In this document: positions 52,885 through 61,019 of the stretch, one piece after another
Layout: each line of letters begins with the position of its first letter
Position numbering within the stretch: the stretch's first letter is position 1
The notes under the pieces: generated by a model
Databases searched by the model: none
The model's input: the letters and a program-made list of their open reading frames with translations, nothing else
Told to the model about the DNA's origin: nothing
Source: Segatella copri
GTDB lineage: Bacteria; Bacteroidota; Bacteroidia; Bacteroidales; Bacteroidaceae
NCBI RefSeq assembly: GCF_002224675.1
Contig: NZ_NMPZ01000017.1
Location: forward strand, 1-64,000
Direction of reading: 5' to 3'
Length of the DNA: 64,000 nt
Translations under genes and position numbers: made by a program

Positions 52885-54501
52885 ATGAAAGTAGTATTGT
52901 GGTTCTTAATGATGCTTATGCCATTGCTGGCAAGTGCTTCTTCCGTAAACGAGGAACAGCTGTTCCATCGTCTAGACAGTTACATCGCTCAGCGAAGCAA
53001 GTTTACCCAAAGAAAAGAAGCGAAACTGCTAAGACTCAAAAAGCAACTACACATGACTTCCGACAAGCGTAGCCAGCTTAGTCTCTATAACCAAATCTAC
53101 AGGGAGTATTATACCTACCGTTACGACTCTGCCATGACATACGCCAAGAAGGGCTACCAGCTGGCAGTACAACTTCAGGATGATTATTTCGTCAACCTGA
53201 ATAAAATCAATCGCGCGGCAGTGCTGTCAACAGGCGGTTTCTACAGCCAGGCAGAAGACTTAATGCTCACAATGGATGTGGAGAAAATGTCACCTAAGTT
53301 ATTGCAATACTATTATTATACCTTGACTTGGGTATATAGCTACTGGGAAACATTCTGCAACAAGTCGGAGTTTCAAGAAGGATTCGCAGCCAAGAAACGT
53401 TTTTATTTAGGCAAGACTCTTGAGCATATCGGCAACAAGGAATCCGCTCTTTATTACTATCTTTCAGGAGAGTTTGAATTTCTAAAGCAGCGTACTAGTA
53501 AAAAGACGCTTCAGTTCTACATGAAGGCACTTTCAGCCAGTCCCCTGAACAGCCGTGTGCATGCCTCATCGGCTTATTGCATAGCCCGCTATTATTATGA
53601 TACCGACCAAAAGGATTTATACGAAAAGTATATTGTAGAAGCAGCCATCTCAGACCAGATATGTCCCCTGAAGGAGAATCTGGCCCTTCAGGAGTTTTCC
53701 ACCTATCTATATAATAAGGATGCCTCCTATGCAAAGAGGGTTGCCAAATACCTCTATTGCTCCATGGAGGATGCCCAATTCTACAACAACCGTCTCCGCA
53801 TGGTTGAGATTTCACGCATACTTCCCCTTATCACAGAAACGAACCATCAGGCAGAAGTACGCAAGAACCGCATCATAACAGCATCTCTCGTCATCGTGAG
53901 TATCCTGTCGCTAGGATTCCTTGCCATGGCTTTCTTTGCATTCAAGATGAACAAGCGTCTGGCCAAGAGCCGTAGGGAGATAAAAAGCCAAAATACACTC
54001 TTGGACGAACTGAACCAGAAGCTGCTCAATACCAATAAGCGAAGAGAGACCTATATGCATTTATTCATGGACATCAGCGCCGTATATATCAAGAAACTGG
54101 ATGATTATCGCAAATTGGTAAGCCGCAAAATCAAGGCAAAACAAACTGCCGATCTTCTGACTGCCATCAGCAGCTACAAGCTGGCAGAAGAAGAGGCTGC
54201 CAACTTCTATATTCGCTTCGACAAGGCATTCATTGACTTGTATCCGAATTTCGTCGCAGAGTTCAACCAACTGCTGTTGCCAGAAAAGCAGATTGTTCTC
54301 CCTGCCCCTAACAGTCTCACCAAGGAACTGCGTATCTATGCACTGATGCGACTAGGAATTACGGATGGTCAGGAACTGGCCACCCTCCTGTTCTATTCTA
54401 CGCAAACCATCTATAATTACAAGACAGCCATCAGAAAGCGAGCCAAAGACCTCACCACTTTTGATGCAGCCATCAACCGACTATGCAATGTGATAGGCTA
54501 A
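52885..54501 (+). CDS. DUF6377-type TPR membrane regulator
   Basis: 538 aa, signal peptide MKVVLWFLMMLMPLLASASS. Residues about 25-320 are TPR-like helices. One transmembrane helix lies near 330-353 (ITASLVIVSILSLGFLAMAF). A coiled coil of about 35 residues (SRREIKSQNTLLDELNQKLL) and a C-terminal domain ending in a helix-turn-helix (ELATLLFYSTQTIYNYKTAI) follow. It is thus a single-pass sensor/transcription factor of the kind common in Bacteroides and Prevotella. It diverges from the TonB receptor/GH36 operon and is its likely regulator; the inducer would bind the periplasmic TPR part (inference). Confidence 0.85.
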   Translation: MKVVLWFLMMLMPLLASASSVNEEQLFHRLDSYIAQRSKFTQRKEAKLLRLKKQLHMTSDKRSQLSLYNQIYREYYTYRYDSAMTYAKKGYQLAVQLQDDYFVNLNKINRAAVLSTGGFYSQAEDLMLTMDVEKMSPKLLQYYYYTLTWVYSYWETFCNKSEFQEGFAAKKRFYLGKTLEHIGNKESALYYYLSGEFEFLKQRTSKKTLQFYMKALSASPLNSRVHASSAYCIARYYYDTDQKDLYEKYIVEAAISDQICPLKENLALQEFSTYLYNKDASYAKRVAKYLYCSMEDAQFYNNRLRMVEISRILPLITETNHQAEVRKNRIITASLVIVSILSLGFLAMAFFAFKMNKRLAKSRREIKSQNTLLDELNQKLLNTNKRRETYMHLFMDISAVYIKKLDDYRKLVSRKIKAKQTADLLTAISSYKLAEEEAANFYIRFDKAFIDLYPNFVAEFNQLLLPEKQIVLPAPNSLTKELRIYALMRLGITDGQELATLLFYSTQTIYNYKTAIRKRAKDLTTFDAAINRLCNVIG

Positions 54502-54534
54502 CCAGAACAAGTGCCTGGTAAGCCCCAAAGCGTA

Positions 54535-55662
54535 TTAATTGGCAAACTGCACGCAGACAGGTTTTCCAACCTTTATGTCCTGCTTCGTATCAACCATCAT
54601 TCCAGTTTTCTTATTGAGTTTGAAAACCTGAATCACATGGCTGTCACGGCACGCCACAAGCATGAACTGTCCGTTAGGCGTGATGGCGAAGTTGCGAGGA
54701 TGGGCAGCTGTAGGTTGGAATCCTATCTTTGTGAGCAGACCCGATTTCTTATCTACGGCAAATACCGAAATGCCCTCATCGGTTAACCGATGGGAAGCAT
54801 AGAGAAAGCGACCGTCAGGAGACAGATGAATATCGGCACTTCCAAGCGTACGGGTCTTCGAAGCCTGTATGCGCTGCAACTCCTGCAATGTACCCTTGTT
54901 ATATCCCAATACGGTTACCGTGCCATCCAGTTCGCCTATCAGGTAAGCCACATTGCCTTTTGAATTGAATACAAGATGGCGTGGTCCCGTTCCTTTAGGT
55001 GCCTGATAGGCAAGAACAGGATTAGATAAAAATTCCTTTCCATCATTTACCTGGAAGCGCCAGATACAGTCGTTCCCCAAATCATTGGCAAGCATATATT
55101 GATGATCAGGAGTCATCTGGCAGCAATGGATATGCGATACCATGCCGCTCCCCTCCCGATGCATATCAAAATATTGCGATTCTGGCGCCACACTTCCATC
55201 TTCCTTGATTGGGAATAAGGAAATATCACCCCCATTATAATTGGAAGTCACCACATACCCACCATACAGCATCACATTGCATGGTGCCGCACCCGGCATC
55301 TTGTTTTCCGGTCGAGTAGCCTTCGTTCCGCACTTCTGATACCCAAGCGGAGTCATCGTTCCCTCCTTCTTATTGAGGATGAAAGCCCCGAGCCCTTGTC
55401 GCCCATCATCATATTCGCTCACGGCATAAACCCGATTTGCATCATGATTCATCATGAGAAACGAAGGATTGCCCGCTTGTACATTGCTAACCAATTGTGA
55501 TTTCCCAGTACGTTGGTTGAAACGATAAACATACATTCCGTCAGAAGTACTCTGGTCGGTATAGGTACCTACTACCATTGTAAGTTCATCACTCGCCACT
55601 GCCGGCATCCCCACAGCCATTGTCAAGGACAAGCCTGCCAATATCGTCTTTATATTGCCCAT
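54535..55662 (-). CDS. secreted lactonase/YbhE-family seven-bladed propeller
   Basis: 375 aa from ATG 55662 (signal MGNIKTILAGLSLTMAVGMP); a frame extending to 55827 crosses the promoter. Repeated blades carry the lactonase-family signature: LTMVVGTYTDQSTSDGMYVY, NRVYAVSEYDDGRQGLGAF, CNVMLYGGYVVTSNYNGGDI, GPRHLVFNSKGNVAYLIGEL and HPRNFAITPNGQFMLVACRD. The family includes 6-phosphogluconolactonase (YbhE) and muconate-cycloisomerase-like propellers. The periplasmic location argues against 6-phosphogluconate and for a different sugar lactone. Convergent with DUF6377 (33 nt between the stops). Confidence 0.88.
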   Translation of the reverse strand: MGNIKTILAGLSLTMAVGMPAVASDELTMVVGTYTDQSTSDGMYVYRFNQRTGKSQLVSNVQAGNPSFLMMNHDANRVYAVSEYDDGRQGLGAFILNKKEGTMTPLGYQKCGTKATRPENKMPGAAPCNVMLYGGYVVTSNYNGGDISLFPIKEDGSVAPESQYFDMHREGSGMVSHIHCCQMTPDHQYMLANDLGNDCIWRFQVNDGKEFLSNPVLAYQAPKGTGPRHLVFNSKGNVAYLIGELDGTVTVLGYNKGTLQELQRIQASKTRTLGSADIHLSPDGRFLYASHRLTDEGISVFAVDKKSGLLTKIGFQPTAAHPRNFAITPNGQFMLVACRDSHVIQVFKLNKKTGMMVDTKQDIKVGKPVCVQFAN

Positions 55663-55712
55663 AATTGCTATATTTATTATCAAGTCAATAGTATATATAA
55701 TGTTTAGAGGGG

Positions 55713-55720
55713 CAAAAATA
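55713..55720 (-). promoter_or_regulatory. promoter -7 element of the lactonase gene
   Basis: TATTTTTG followed by CCCC on the minus strand, about 51 nt before ATG 55662. Confidence 0.55.
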
Positions 55721-55746
55721 CAAAAAGAAAAGGAAACGGGCAAATG

Positions 55747-55990
55747 AAATGGCAGAAAATTGAGAATAATCCTCAACTTTCTACCATTTTCTTTTGCATA
55801 TTCAATAAATAGTTGTATCTTTGCCATTACAATAAAGTTGTAACACTAAAGATGTAATGGCGTATGAAACTAAATAACAGGAAATTAGCAAATCCTTTCA
55901 TCTGCCAAGGTTATGAAAGTCCCGAGTATTTCTGCGACAGAGAGGCTGAAACAAAGACCTTGATGTTGTACTAAAGAATGGAAGGAATAA
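55747..55990 (+). repeat. direct repeat, copy 2 (hairpin + promoter + ATPase 5' end)
   Basis: Homologous to 47415-47640 in the same orientation. It has an imperfect hairpin (55747-55790), an intact TATCTTTG at 55816-55823, the CCATTACA...TGTAATGG dyad and the ATPase start. Homology runs through the AAGAATGGAAGGAAT block that matches the LKNGRN codons of the other copy, past the apparent start of the downstream nuclease. Confidence 0.85.
55864..55974 (+). pseudogene. second relic of the same ATPase gene
   Basis: Thirty-six codons from ATG 55864 (MKLNNRKLANPFICQGYESP, then EYFCDREAETKT) match the first residues of the relic at 47533. The frame then ends at TAA 55972-55974, after a shift relative to copy 1. 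Homology to copy 1 continues to about 55990. The rest of the ATPase is missing and replaced by a YhcG-type nuclease gene. The promoter before it is intact and probably now drives the nuclease. Confidence 0.85.
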
Positions 55991-57168
55991 CAGCTAAAAT
56001 CAGTAGCATTATGAAAGAACCCGGCAAGAAATATAACGATGAAGACAACATGCTCGTCAACGACTTGCGTTCCATCGTCAGCAAGGCTCGCAGCAAAGCA
56101 TTTGCTGCCGTCAATTATTCTCTGGTGGAAAGAAACTGGAGAATAGGACAACGTATTGTGGAACAGGAACAGAACGGAGCATCACGTGCAGAATACGGAA
56201 AGCATGTGATAGAGATTGCTTCGGCTGCTCTTACAGAGGAATTCGGGAAGGGATTCTCATATACGAATATTGCCAATTACAAAAGGTTTTATCTGACATT
56301 CAACAACTTACAAATTCTTCAGACAATGTCTGAAGAATTTAACAATCCAATTCAGCAGACACTGCCTGCTAAATCTTCAGCCCCGCACAAAGAAGACAAA
56401 GCAGAGTCTACCCAATCCGAGTTACGCCTTCTTCCTTGGTCTCATTACGAGCGACTTATACGAGTAGAAGACAAAAAGGCTCGTGAATGGTATGCAAAGG
56501 AGGCATTCGAGCAAGGTTGGAGTTTCAGAACCTTGAACCGCAATATCAACACCTTATATTATGAACGTCTTCTTATGTCAAAGAAGAAGCAGCCAGTCGT
56601 TAACGAGATGCAAGACAAGACAAAGGCTTATCAGCAAGACAAACTCGAATACATCAAATCACCTGTTGTCTTGGAATTCCTTGGATTACCGGAAGGCCCC
56701 TCCCTTGCAGAATCAAAACTGGAGACAGCCATCATCAACAACCTAGAGAAATTCTTGATGGAAATGGGAAAGGGATATGCGCTTGTGGCTCGTCAGCAAC
56801 ATATTCGAACCGAGGAAAACGACTACTACATCGATTTGGTGTTTTACAATTACCTCATCAAATCATTTATTTTGGTCGATTTGAAGGTAAATCGCATCAC
56901 TTATCAAGATGTAGGACAGATGGATATGTATCTTCAGATGTACGACAAGAAGAAAAAAGGACCAGACGACAACCCTACCATCGGCATCATCCTTTGCACC
57001 GAGACCGATTCGGATGTGGCACGATACTCTACCCTCGCCAAAAACGACCAGATGTTCGCTGCTAAATACAAGCTTTACTTGCCAGACAAAGAAGACCTCA
57101 GAAGAGAAATCGAACGACAGAAGGAACTGTATCTAATGGCTCATCCTGAAGAAAACGATAAAGAGTAA
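55978..57168 (+). CDS. YhcG/DUF1016-type PD-(D/E)xK nuclease, second copy
   Basis: 396 aa if read from ATG 55978. The first residues (MEGIT) fall in DNA derived from the ATPase relic, so ATG 56011 (MKEPGKKYN) is a likely ancestral start. The DUF1016 helical domain is at about 30-195 (NYSLVERNWRIGQRIVEQEQ, FSYTNIANYKRFYLTF, LLPWSHYERLI), with a polar insert of about 40 residues. The nuclease domain is at about 225-375, with YYIDLVFYNYLIKSFILVDL giving D...DxK, then GQMDMYLQMYD. It is clearly diverged from the copy at 27348. No other restriction gene is adjacent. A strong terminator follows at 57207. Confidence 0.87.
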   Translation: MEGITAKISSIMKEPGKKYNDEDNMLVNDLRSIVSKARSKAFAAVNYSLVERNWRIGQRIVEQEQNGASRAEYGKHVIEIASAALTEEFGKGFSYTNIANYKRFYLTFNNLQILQTMSEEFNNPIQQTLPAKSSAPHKEDKAESTQSELRLLPWSHYERLIRVEDKKAREWYAKEAFEQGWSFRTLNRNINTLYYERLLMSKKKQPVVNEMQDKTKAYQQDKLEYIKSPVVLEFLGLPEGPSLAESKLETAIINNLEKFLMEMGKGYALVARQQHIRTEENDYYIDLVFYNYLIKSFILVDLKVNRITYQDVGQMDMYLQMYDKKKKGPDDNPTIGIILCTETDSDVARYSTLAKNDQMFAAKYKLYLPDKEDLRREIERQKELYLMAHPEENDKE

Positions 57169-57206
57169 TTCTTCTGGCAGTATCAGAATAATTAGAAGGA
57201 ACCATT

Positions 57207-57239
57207 ACAAAAAGGTCAGACGCTGTCTGACCTTTTTGT
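57207..57239 (+). terminator. strong rho-independent terminator
   Basis: ACAAAAAGGTCAGAC and GTCTGACCTTTTTGT form a perfect 15-bp stem with a 3-nt loop; the second arm contains the T-run. It closes the nuclease gene and marks the right edge of the second insertion. Confidence 0.9.
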
Positions 57240-57291
57240 ATCTCATTTTCGTATAACTATCCATTTATCTATAAAATCATCACTTTTTCTT

Positions 57292-57332
57292 GCATAAAGT
57301 TTGCAATTTCCAATATTTATGCTTACCTTTGC
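57292..57332 (+). promoter_or_regulatory. proA-argF' promoter with possible ArgR-like half-sites
   Basis: TACCTTTG at 57325-57332 is the -7 element. GCATAAA at 57292-57298 and TTTATGC at 57317-57323 form a 7-bp inverted repeat over the -33 region. The GCATA core recalls the half-sites upstream of argR, but the spacing differs. Confidence 0.5.
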
Positions 57333-57400
57333 CGTTGTTAAGAGGGAACTCATAACACATTACCAAATATCTTATCATCAAATAAGAAAGGAAATAGCAA

Positions 57401-58732
57401 ATGGAACTGAAAGAGACTTTCCAAAAAGTGAAGGCAGCCAGCAAGACACTGGGCTTGCTCAGCGACGAACAACGTAATGAAATCCTGCAGGCGGTGGCTG
57501 ATGCTATCATCGCAGAGACTCCTGCGCTCCTTGCAGCAAACGCAGAAGACTTGGCGAAGATGGACAAGGCGAACCCGCTCTACGACCGATTGCAGCTCAC
57601 AGAGCAGCGACTCGTGGATATCGCTTCGGATATGAGACACGTAAGTACCCTGCCCTCACCACTCGGAAGAGTTCTCAAAGACAAGACACTCGAAAATGGT
57701 TTGCACCTGCAGCGAGTAGCCGTTCCATTCGGAGTCATCGGCATGATTTACGAGGCTCGTCCTAACGTAACCTTCGATGTATTCTCGCTCTGTTTCAAGA
57801 GTGGAAACGCTTGCGTATTGAAGGGAGGAAAGGATGCAAACAACTCTAATACAGCAAGTATCGAACTTATCCACAAAGTGTTGATAAAGTATGGAATCAA
57901 TCCTGATGTGGCAACTCTCCTCCCTGCTACCCATGAGGCTACCGGCGAAATGCTGAATGCCGTGGGCTATATCGACCTCTGTATTCCTCGTGGCGGAAAG
58001 AAGCTCATCAACTTCGTACGTGATACTGCCAAAGTACCGGTTATAGAGACCGGAGCCGGCGTGGTACACTGCTACTTCGACAAGGATGGCGACCTGGAGA
58101 TGGGCAAGCGCATCATCACCAATGCCAAGTGCCGAAGAGTGAGCGTATGCAATGCACTCGACTGTCTGCTGATTCATGAAAGCAGATTAAGCAACCTCCC
58201 TGCTCTCTGCGAGGGTCTCGCCGAGAAACAGACCAAGATTCATGCTGATTCCAAGGCTTACGAGGCTTTAAAGGGACACTATCCTGATACCTTATTATAT
58301 AAGGCAGAGGAAAGCGAGGCGAAAATGAAGGAGGCAGGTTTGCTGACTGCGGATTGCAAATCAGCAGGCTCAACAGAAACAGATGCCAACATGAAGAGCA
58401 TCTGGAACACCGAATGGCTCAGCATGCAGATGGGTATCAAGACCGTGGCTTCGGAAGATGAGGCGCTCGAACACATCGCTACCTACGGAAGCGGACACAG
58501 CGAGAGCATCGTTTCCAATGATGAAGCTGCCCAGAAGAAGTTCCAGGCATTGGTAGATGCAGCCTGCGTTTATGTAAACGCTCCTACCAGCTTTACCGAT
58601 GGTGCACAGTTCGGATTGGGCGCAGAGATTGGCATCAGTACCCAGAAGCTTGGAGCCCGCGGACCTATGGCACTAGAAGAGATTACCACCTACAAGTGGC
58701 TGATTACAGGAAATGGACAAACAAGGAAGTAA
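57401..58732 (+). CDS. proA: gamma-glutamyl phosphate reductase with in-frame insert
   Basis: 443 aa; the usual length is about 415-420. Aldehyde-dehydrogenase fold: [56 protein letters not shown] and the catalytic Cys in [20 protein letters not shown]. It reduces glutamyl phosphate to the semialdehyde with NADPH. At about residues 307-335 there is extra sequence ([20 protein letters not shown]) absent from typical ProA. It is encoded around an 18-of-19 copy (58348-58366) of the palindrome at 32193. The frame stays open and the catalytic parts are whole, so activity is likely kept. argF' follows by 57 nt. Confidence 0.95.
   Translation: MELKETFQKVKAASKTLGLLSDEQRNEILQAVADAIIAETPALLAANAEDLAKMDKANPLYDRLQLTEQRLVDIASDMRHVSTLPSPLGRVLKDKTLENGLHLQRVAVPFGVIGMIYEARPNVTFDVFSLCFKSGNACVLKGGKDANNSNTASIELIHKVLIKYGINPDVATLLPATHEATGEMLNAVGYIDLCIPRGGKKLINFVRDTAKVPVIETGAGVVHCYFDKDGDLEMGKRIITNAKCRRVSVCNALDCLLIHESRLSNLPALCEGLAEKQTKIHADSKAYEALKGHYPDTLLYKAEESEAKMKEAGLLTADCKSAGSTETDANMKSIWNTEWLSMQMGIKTVASEDEALEHIATYGSGHSESIVSNDEAAQKKFQALVDAACVYVNAPTSFTDGAQFGLGAEIGISTQKLGARGPMALEEITTYKWLITGNGQTRK
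58348..58366 (+). repeat. REP-like palindrome inside proA
   Basis: TGCGGATTGCAAATCAGCA matches the reverse complement of the intergenic palindrome at 32193-32211 at 18 of 19 positions. It is read in frame as part of the extra segment of ProA. Confidence 0.75.
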
Positions 58733-58789
58733 AGAGTGAAGAATTCAATAGCTTTATATTAGAAATAACAAATAAAAAACGAAATAACA

Positions 58790-59752
58790 ATGAAGACATT
58801 CTTTAATGTTGAAGACCTTGGCGACTTGAAAGCAGCACTCGCCGAGGCACAGGAAGTGAAAGCAAACCGTTTCGGTTATCAGGAGTTGGGCAAGAACAAA
58901 ACCTTGCTGATGATATTCTTCAATAATAGTCTCCGCACCCGACTGAGTACACAGAAGGCTGCGATGAACCTGGGCATGAATGTGATTGTGCTCGATGTAA
59001 ATGCCGGTGCCTGGAAACTGGAGACAGAGCGTGGCGTTATCATGGATGGCGACAAGAGTGAGCACCTGCTTGAAGCAATCCCAGTGATGGGTAGCTTCTG
59101 CGACCTTATCGGTGTGCGCAGCTTTGCCGGTCTGAAAGACCGTGACTACGATTATGCCGAGACCATCGTCAACCAGTTTGTAAAGTACAGCGGTCGCCCA
59201 GTCTTCGCTATGGAGACAGCCACCGTTCACCCACTCCAGGCATTCGCCGACCTCATCACCATCGAGGAGCACAAGAAGGTGGCTCGTCCAAAGGTAGTCC
59301 TGACCTGGGCTCCTCACTGCCGTGCCTTGCCTCAAGCTGTGCCAAACTCATTCGCTCAATGGATGAACGCAGCCGATGTTGATTTCGTGGTTACTCATCC
59401 TGAGGGCTATGAACTCGACCCTAAGTTCGTGGGCAATGCCAAGGTAGAGTACGACCAGAAAAAGGCGCTGGAAGGTGCAGACTTCGTTTATGCCAAGAAC
59501 TGGAGCTGTCCGGGGGTGAAAGACCCTGCACAGTATGGTGAGATTCTGAGCAAGGATATGAGCTGGACCATCGACGAGGAACATATGAGCTGGACCAATG
59601 ACGGTTGCTTCATGCACTGTCTGCCAGTACGCCGCGGTCTGATTGTTACCGATGATGTCATCGAGAGCAAGAACAGCCTGGTGATTCCAGAGGCAGCCAA
59701 CCGTGAGATTTCAGCCGAGGTTGTCATCAAGCGTATGCTCGAATCACTCTAA
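58790..59752 (+). CDS. argF': N-succinylornithine carbamoyltransferase (SOTCase-type)
   Basis: 320 aa. Transcarbamylase fold: carbamoyl-phosphate motif FFNNSLRTRLST at 43-54, FADLITIEEHKKV, APHCRALPQAVPNS and the C-terminal MHCLPVRRGLIVTDDVIES. It differs from ordinary ArgF and looks like the N-acylornithine enzymes: KLETERGVIMDGDKSEHLLE has Ser at residue 90. In published work on Xanthomonas AOTCase, Glu92 fixes acetyl specificity, and Ser, Pro, Val or Ala there gives succinyl specificity; Bacteroides fragilis SOTCase has Pro90. Ser90 thus supports N-succinylornithine as substrate. Second gene of the proA transcript. Confidence 0.9.
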   Translation: MKTFFNVEDLGDLKAALAEAQEVKANRFGYQELGKNKTLLMIFFNNSLRTRLSTQKAAMNLGMNVIVLDVNAGAWKLETERGVIMDGDKSEHLLEAIPVMGSFCDLIGVRSFAGLKDRDYDYAETIVNQFVKYSGRPVFAMETATVHPLQAFADLITIEEHKKVARPKVVLTWAPHCRALPQAVPNSFAQWMNAADVDFVVTHPEGYELDPKFVGNAKVEYDQKKALEGADFVYAKNWSCPGVKDPAQYGEILSKDMSWTIDEEHMSWTNDGCFMHCLPVRRGLIVTDDVIESKNSLVIPEAANREISAEVVIKRMLESL

Positions 59753-59773
59753 AGCAGGAAATAAGAAAAAGAT

Positions 59774-59816
59774 AGGGGGAAGTAAAGGAAAACAAGCCTT
59801 TACTTCCCTCTTTTTC
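59774..59816 (+). terminator. rho-independent terminator of proA-argF'
   Basis: GGGAAGTAAAGG pairs with CCTTTACTTCCC, followed by CTCTTTTT. It closes the arginine/proline cluster. Confidence 0.85.
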
Positions 59817-59902
59817 GTTCTATCCAGCCTGATCCTATCCCCATATCTAGGTATTTTTATCTTTTCATCCTGTCTATATTTTTATATCTCACATATTATC
59901 CG

Positions 59903-59910
59903 TACCTTTG
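59903..59910 (+). promoter_or_regulatory. promoter -7 element of the Rid-like gene
   Basis: TACCTTTG followed by CC; ATG 59934 is about 17 nt after the expected start. Confidence 0.6.
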
Positions 59911-59933
59911 CCGGCGAAAAAAAGAAAAACAAG

Positions 59934-61001
59934 ATGGACAAGTACATAATACTATCACCAGAAGCTAAGGGTTCATTCAATGATCGCCTTAACTTTCTGT
60001 ATCTAAAACTAGGTAACTTTCTCGATACAGAGAAACTGGAAAATCGTACCTTGCAATATTGTAAGGTATTCCTCAGCGACTCCCAGAACCAGATAAAAGA
60101 GTTAGAAGAATCTCTCCTTTATCAGGAATTTATGAAAGGCGCAAACCTCACTATCGTGGAACAGACTCCACTGAATGGCAGTAAGGTAAGCCTGCTGATC
60201 AAGACTACGGATGAAGCTACACCTATCTTATTCCACAGTCTTCGTCTTACAGAAGAGGAAGCAAAGGGAAAGGATTCGTACGAGCAGACCCATTTTCTCT
60301 TCAATAAATATCTGAAGACTATCGAAGGTACGGATATGACCATGGAACGCAACCTGGTTCGCACCTGGATATACGTCACCAACATCGATGTAAACTATCA
60401 AGGTGTAGTAGAAGCCCGCAATGACGTCTTCGACCAAGAAGGATTGACTGCCGACACCCACTACATTGCCAGCACGGGTATCGGTGGTGCCACTCCGGTA
60501 CGCCACGCAGCTGTAGCCATCGACTTCCTCACCATCCCCCATATCAAGGAAGAGGACAAGAAGTATCTTCAGGCACTCGATCATCTGAATCCTACCCATG
60601 AATATGGAGTAGCCTTCGAACGAGGAACCCGGCTTACGCTACCTACCCATACTCTCCATCCAGAAGGAAGCCAGCAGTTCAAGCAACAATACTTCATCTC
60701 CGGTACAGCCAGTATCGACAAGCATGGAGATGTGGTCTATGAAGGAGACATCGTGCGCCAGACCGGCAGACTGCTTGAGAACATCGGCGCCCTGCTGAAA
60801 GATGGCGATGCCACGATGAATGATATCCAATACTTCATCATCTATCTGCGCGACATCTCCGACTATCATACGGTTGACAGACTGATGCAGCAGTTTTATC
60901 CCCAGATTCCCCGCATCATCGTGGAGGCTAAAGTATGCCGCCCCGGCTGGTTGATAGAAATGGAATGCATTGCTGAGAAGGAATCATGTTCTACAGAATA
61001 A
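59934..61001 (+). CDS. long Rid/YjgF-family protein
   Basis: 355 aa from ATG 59934; a long in-frame extension to 59703 overlaps argF' and the terminator. The C-terminal 130 residues are a YjgF/Rid fold: FISGTASIDKHGDVVYEGDI, RQTGRLLENIGALLKDGDAT, MNDIQYFIIYLRDISDYHTV and RIIVEAKVCRPGWLIEMECI. The first half is a second, more distant domain. Rid proteins deaminate reactive imines or, in the FkbO/Hyg5 branch, hydrolyse chorismate. The family's usual catalytic Arg is not placed with certainty here. The neighbouring arginine/proline genes fit an enamine-clearing role, but that is inference. Confidence 0.8.
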   Translation: MDKYIILSPEAKGSFNDRLNFLYLKLGNFLDTEKLENRTLQYCKVFLSDSQNQIKELEESLLYQEFMKGANLTIVEQTPLNGSKVSLLIKTTDEATPILFHSLRLTEEEAKGKDSYEQTHFLFNKYLKTIEGTDMTMERNLVRTWIYVTNIDVNYQGVVEARNDVFDQEGLTADTHYIASTGIGGATPVRHAAVAIDFLTIPHIKEEDKKYLQALDHLNPTHEYGVAFERGTRLTLPTHTLHPEGSQQFKQQYFISGTASIDKHGDVVYEGDIVRQTGRLLENIGALLKDGDATMNDIQYFIIYLRDISDYHTVDRLMQQFYPQIPRIIVEAKVCRPGWLIEMECIAEKESCSTE

Positions 61002-61019
61002 GGAATTATAAAGATTCCG

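Noticed and set aside
27348-57168. The two YhcG-type nucleases as copies from a recent duplication
   Set aside because: They share domain order but little sequence, differ in insert and length, and lie in different contexts.
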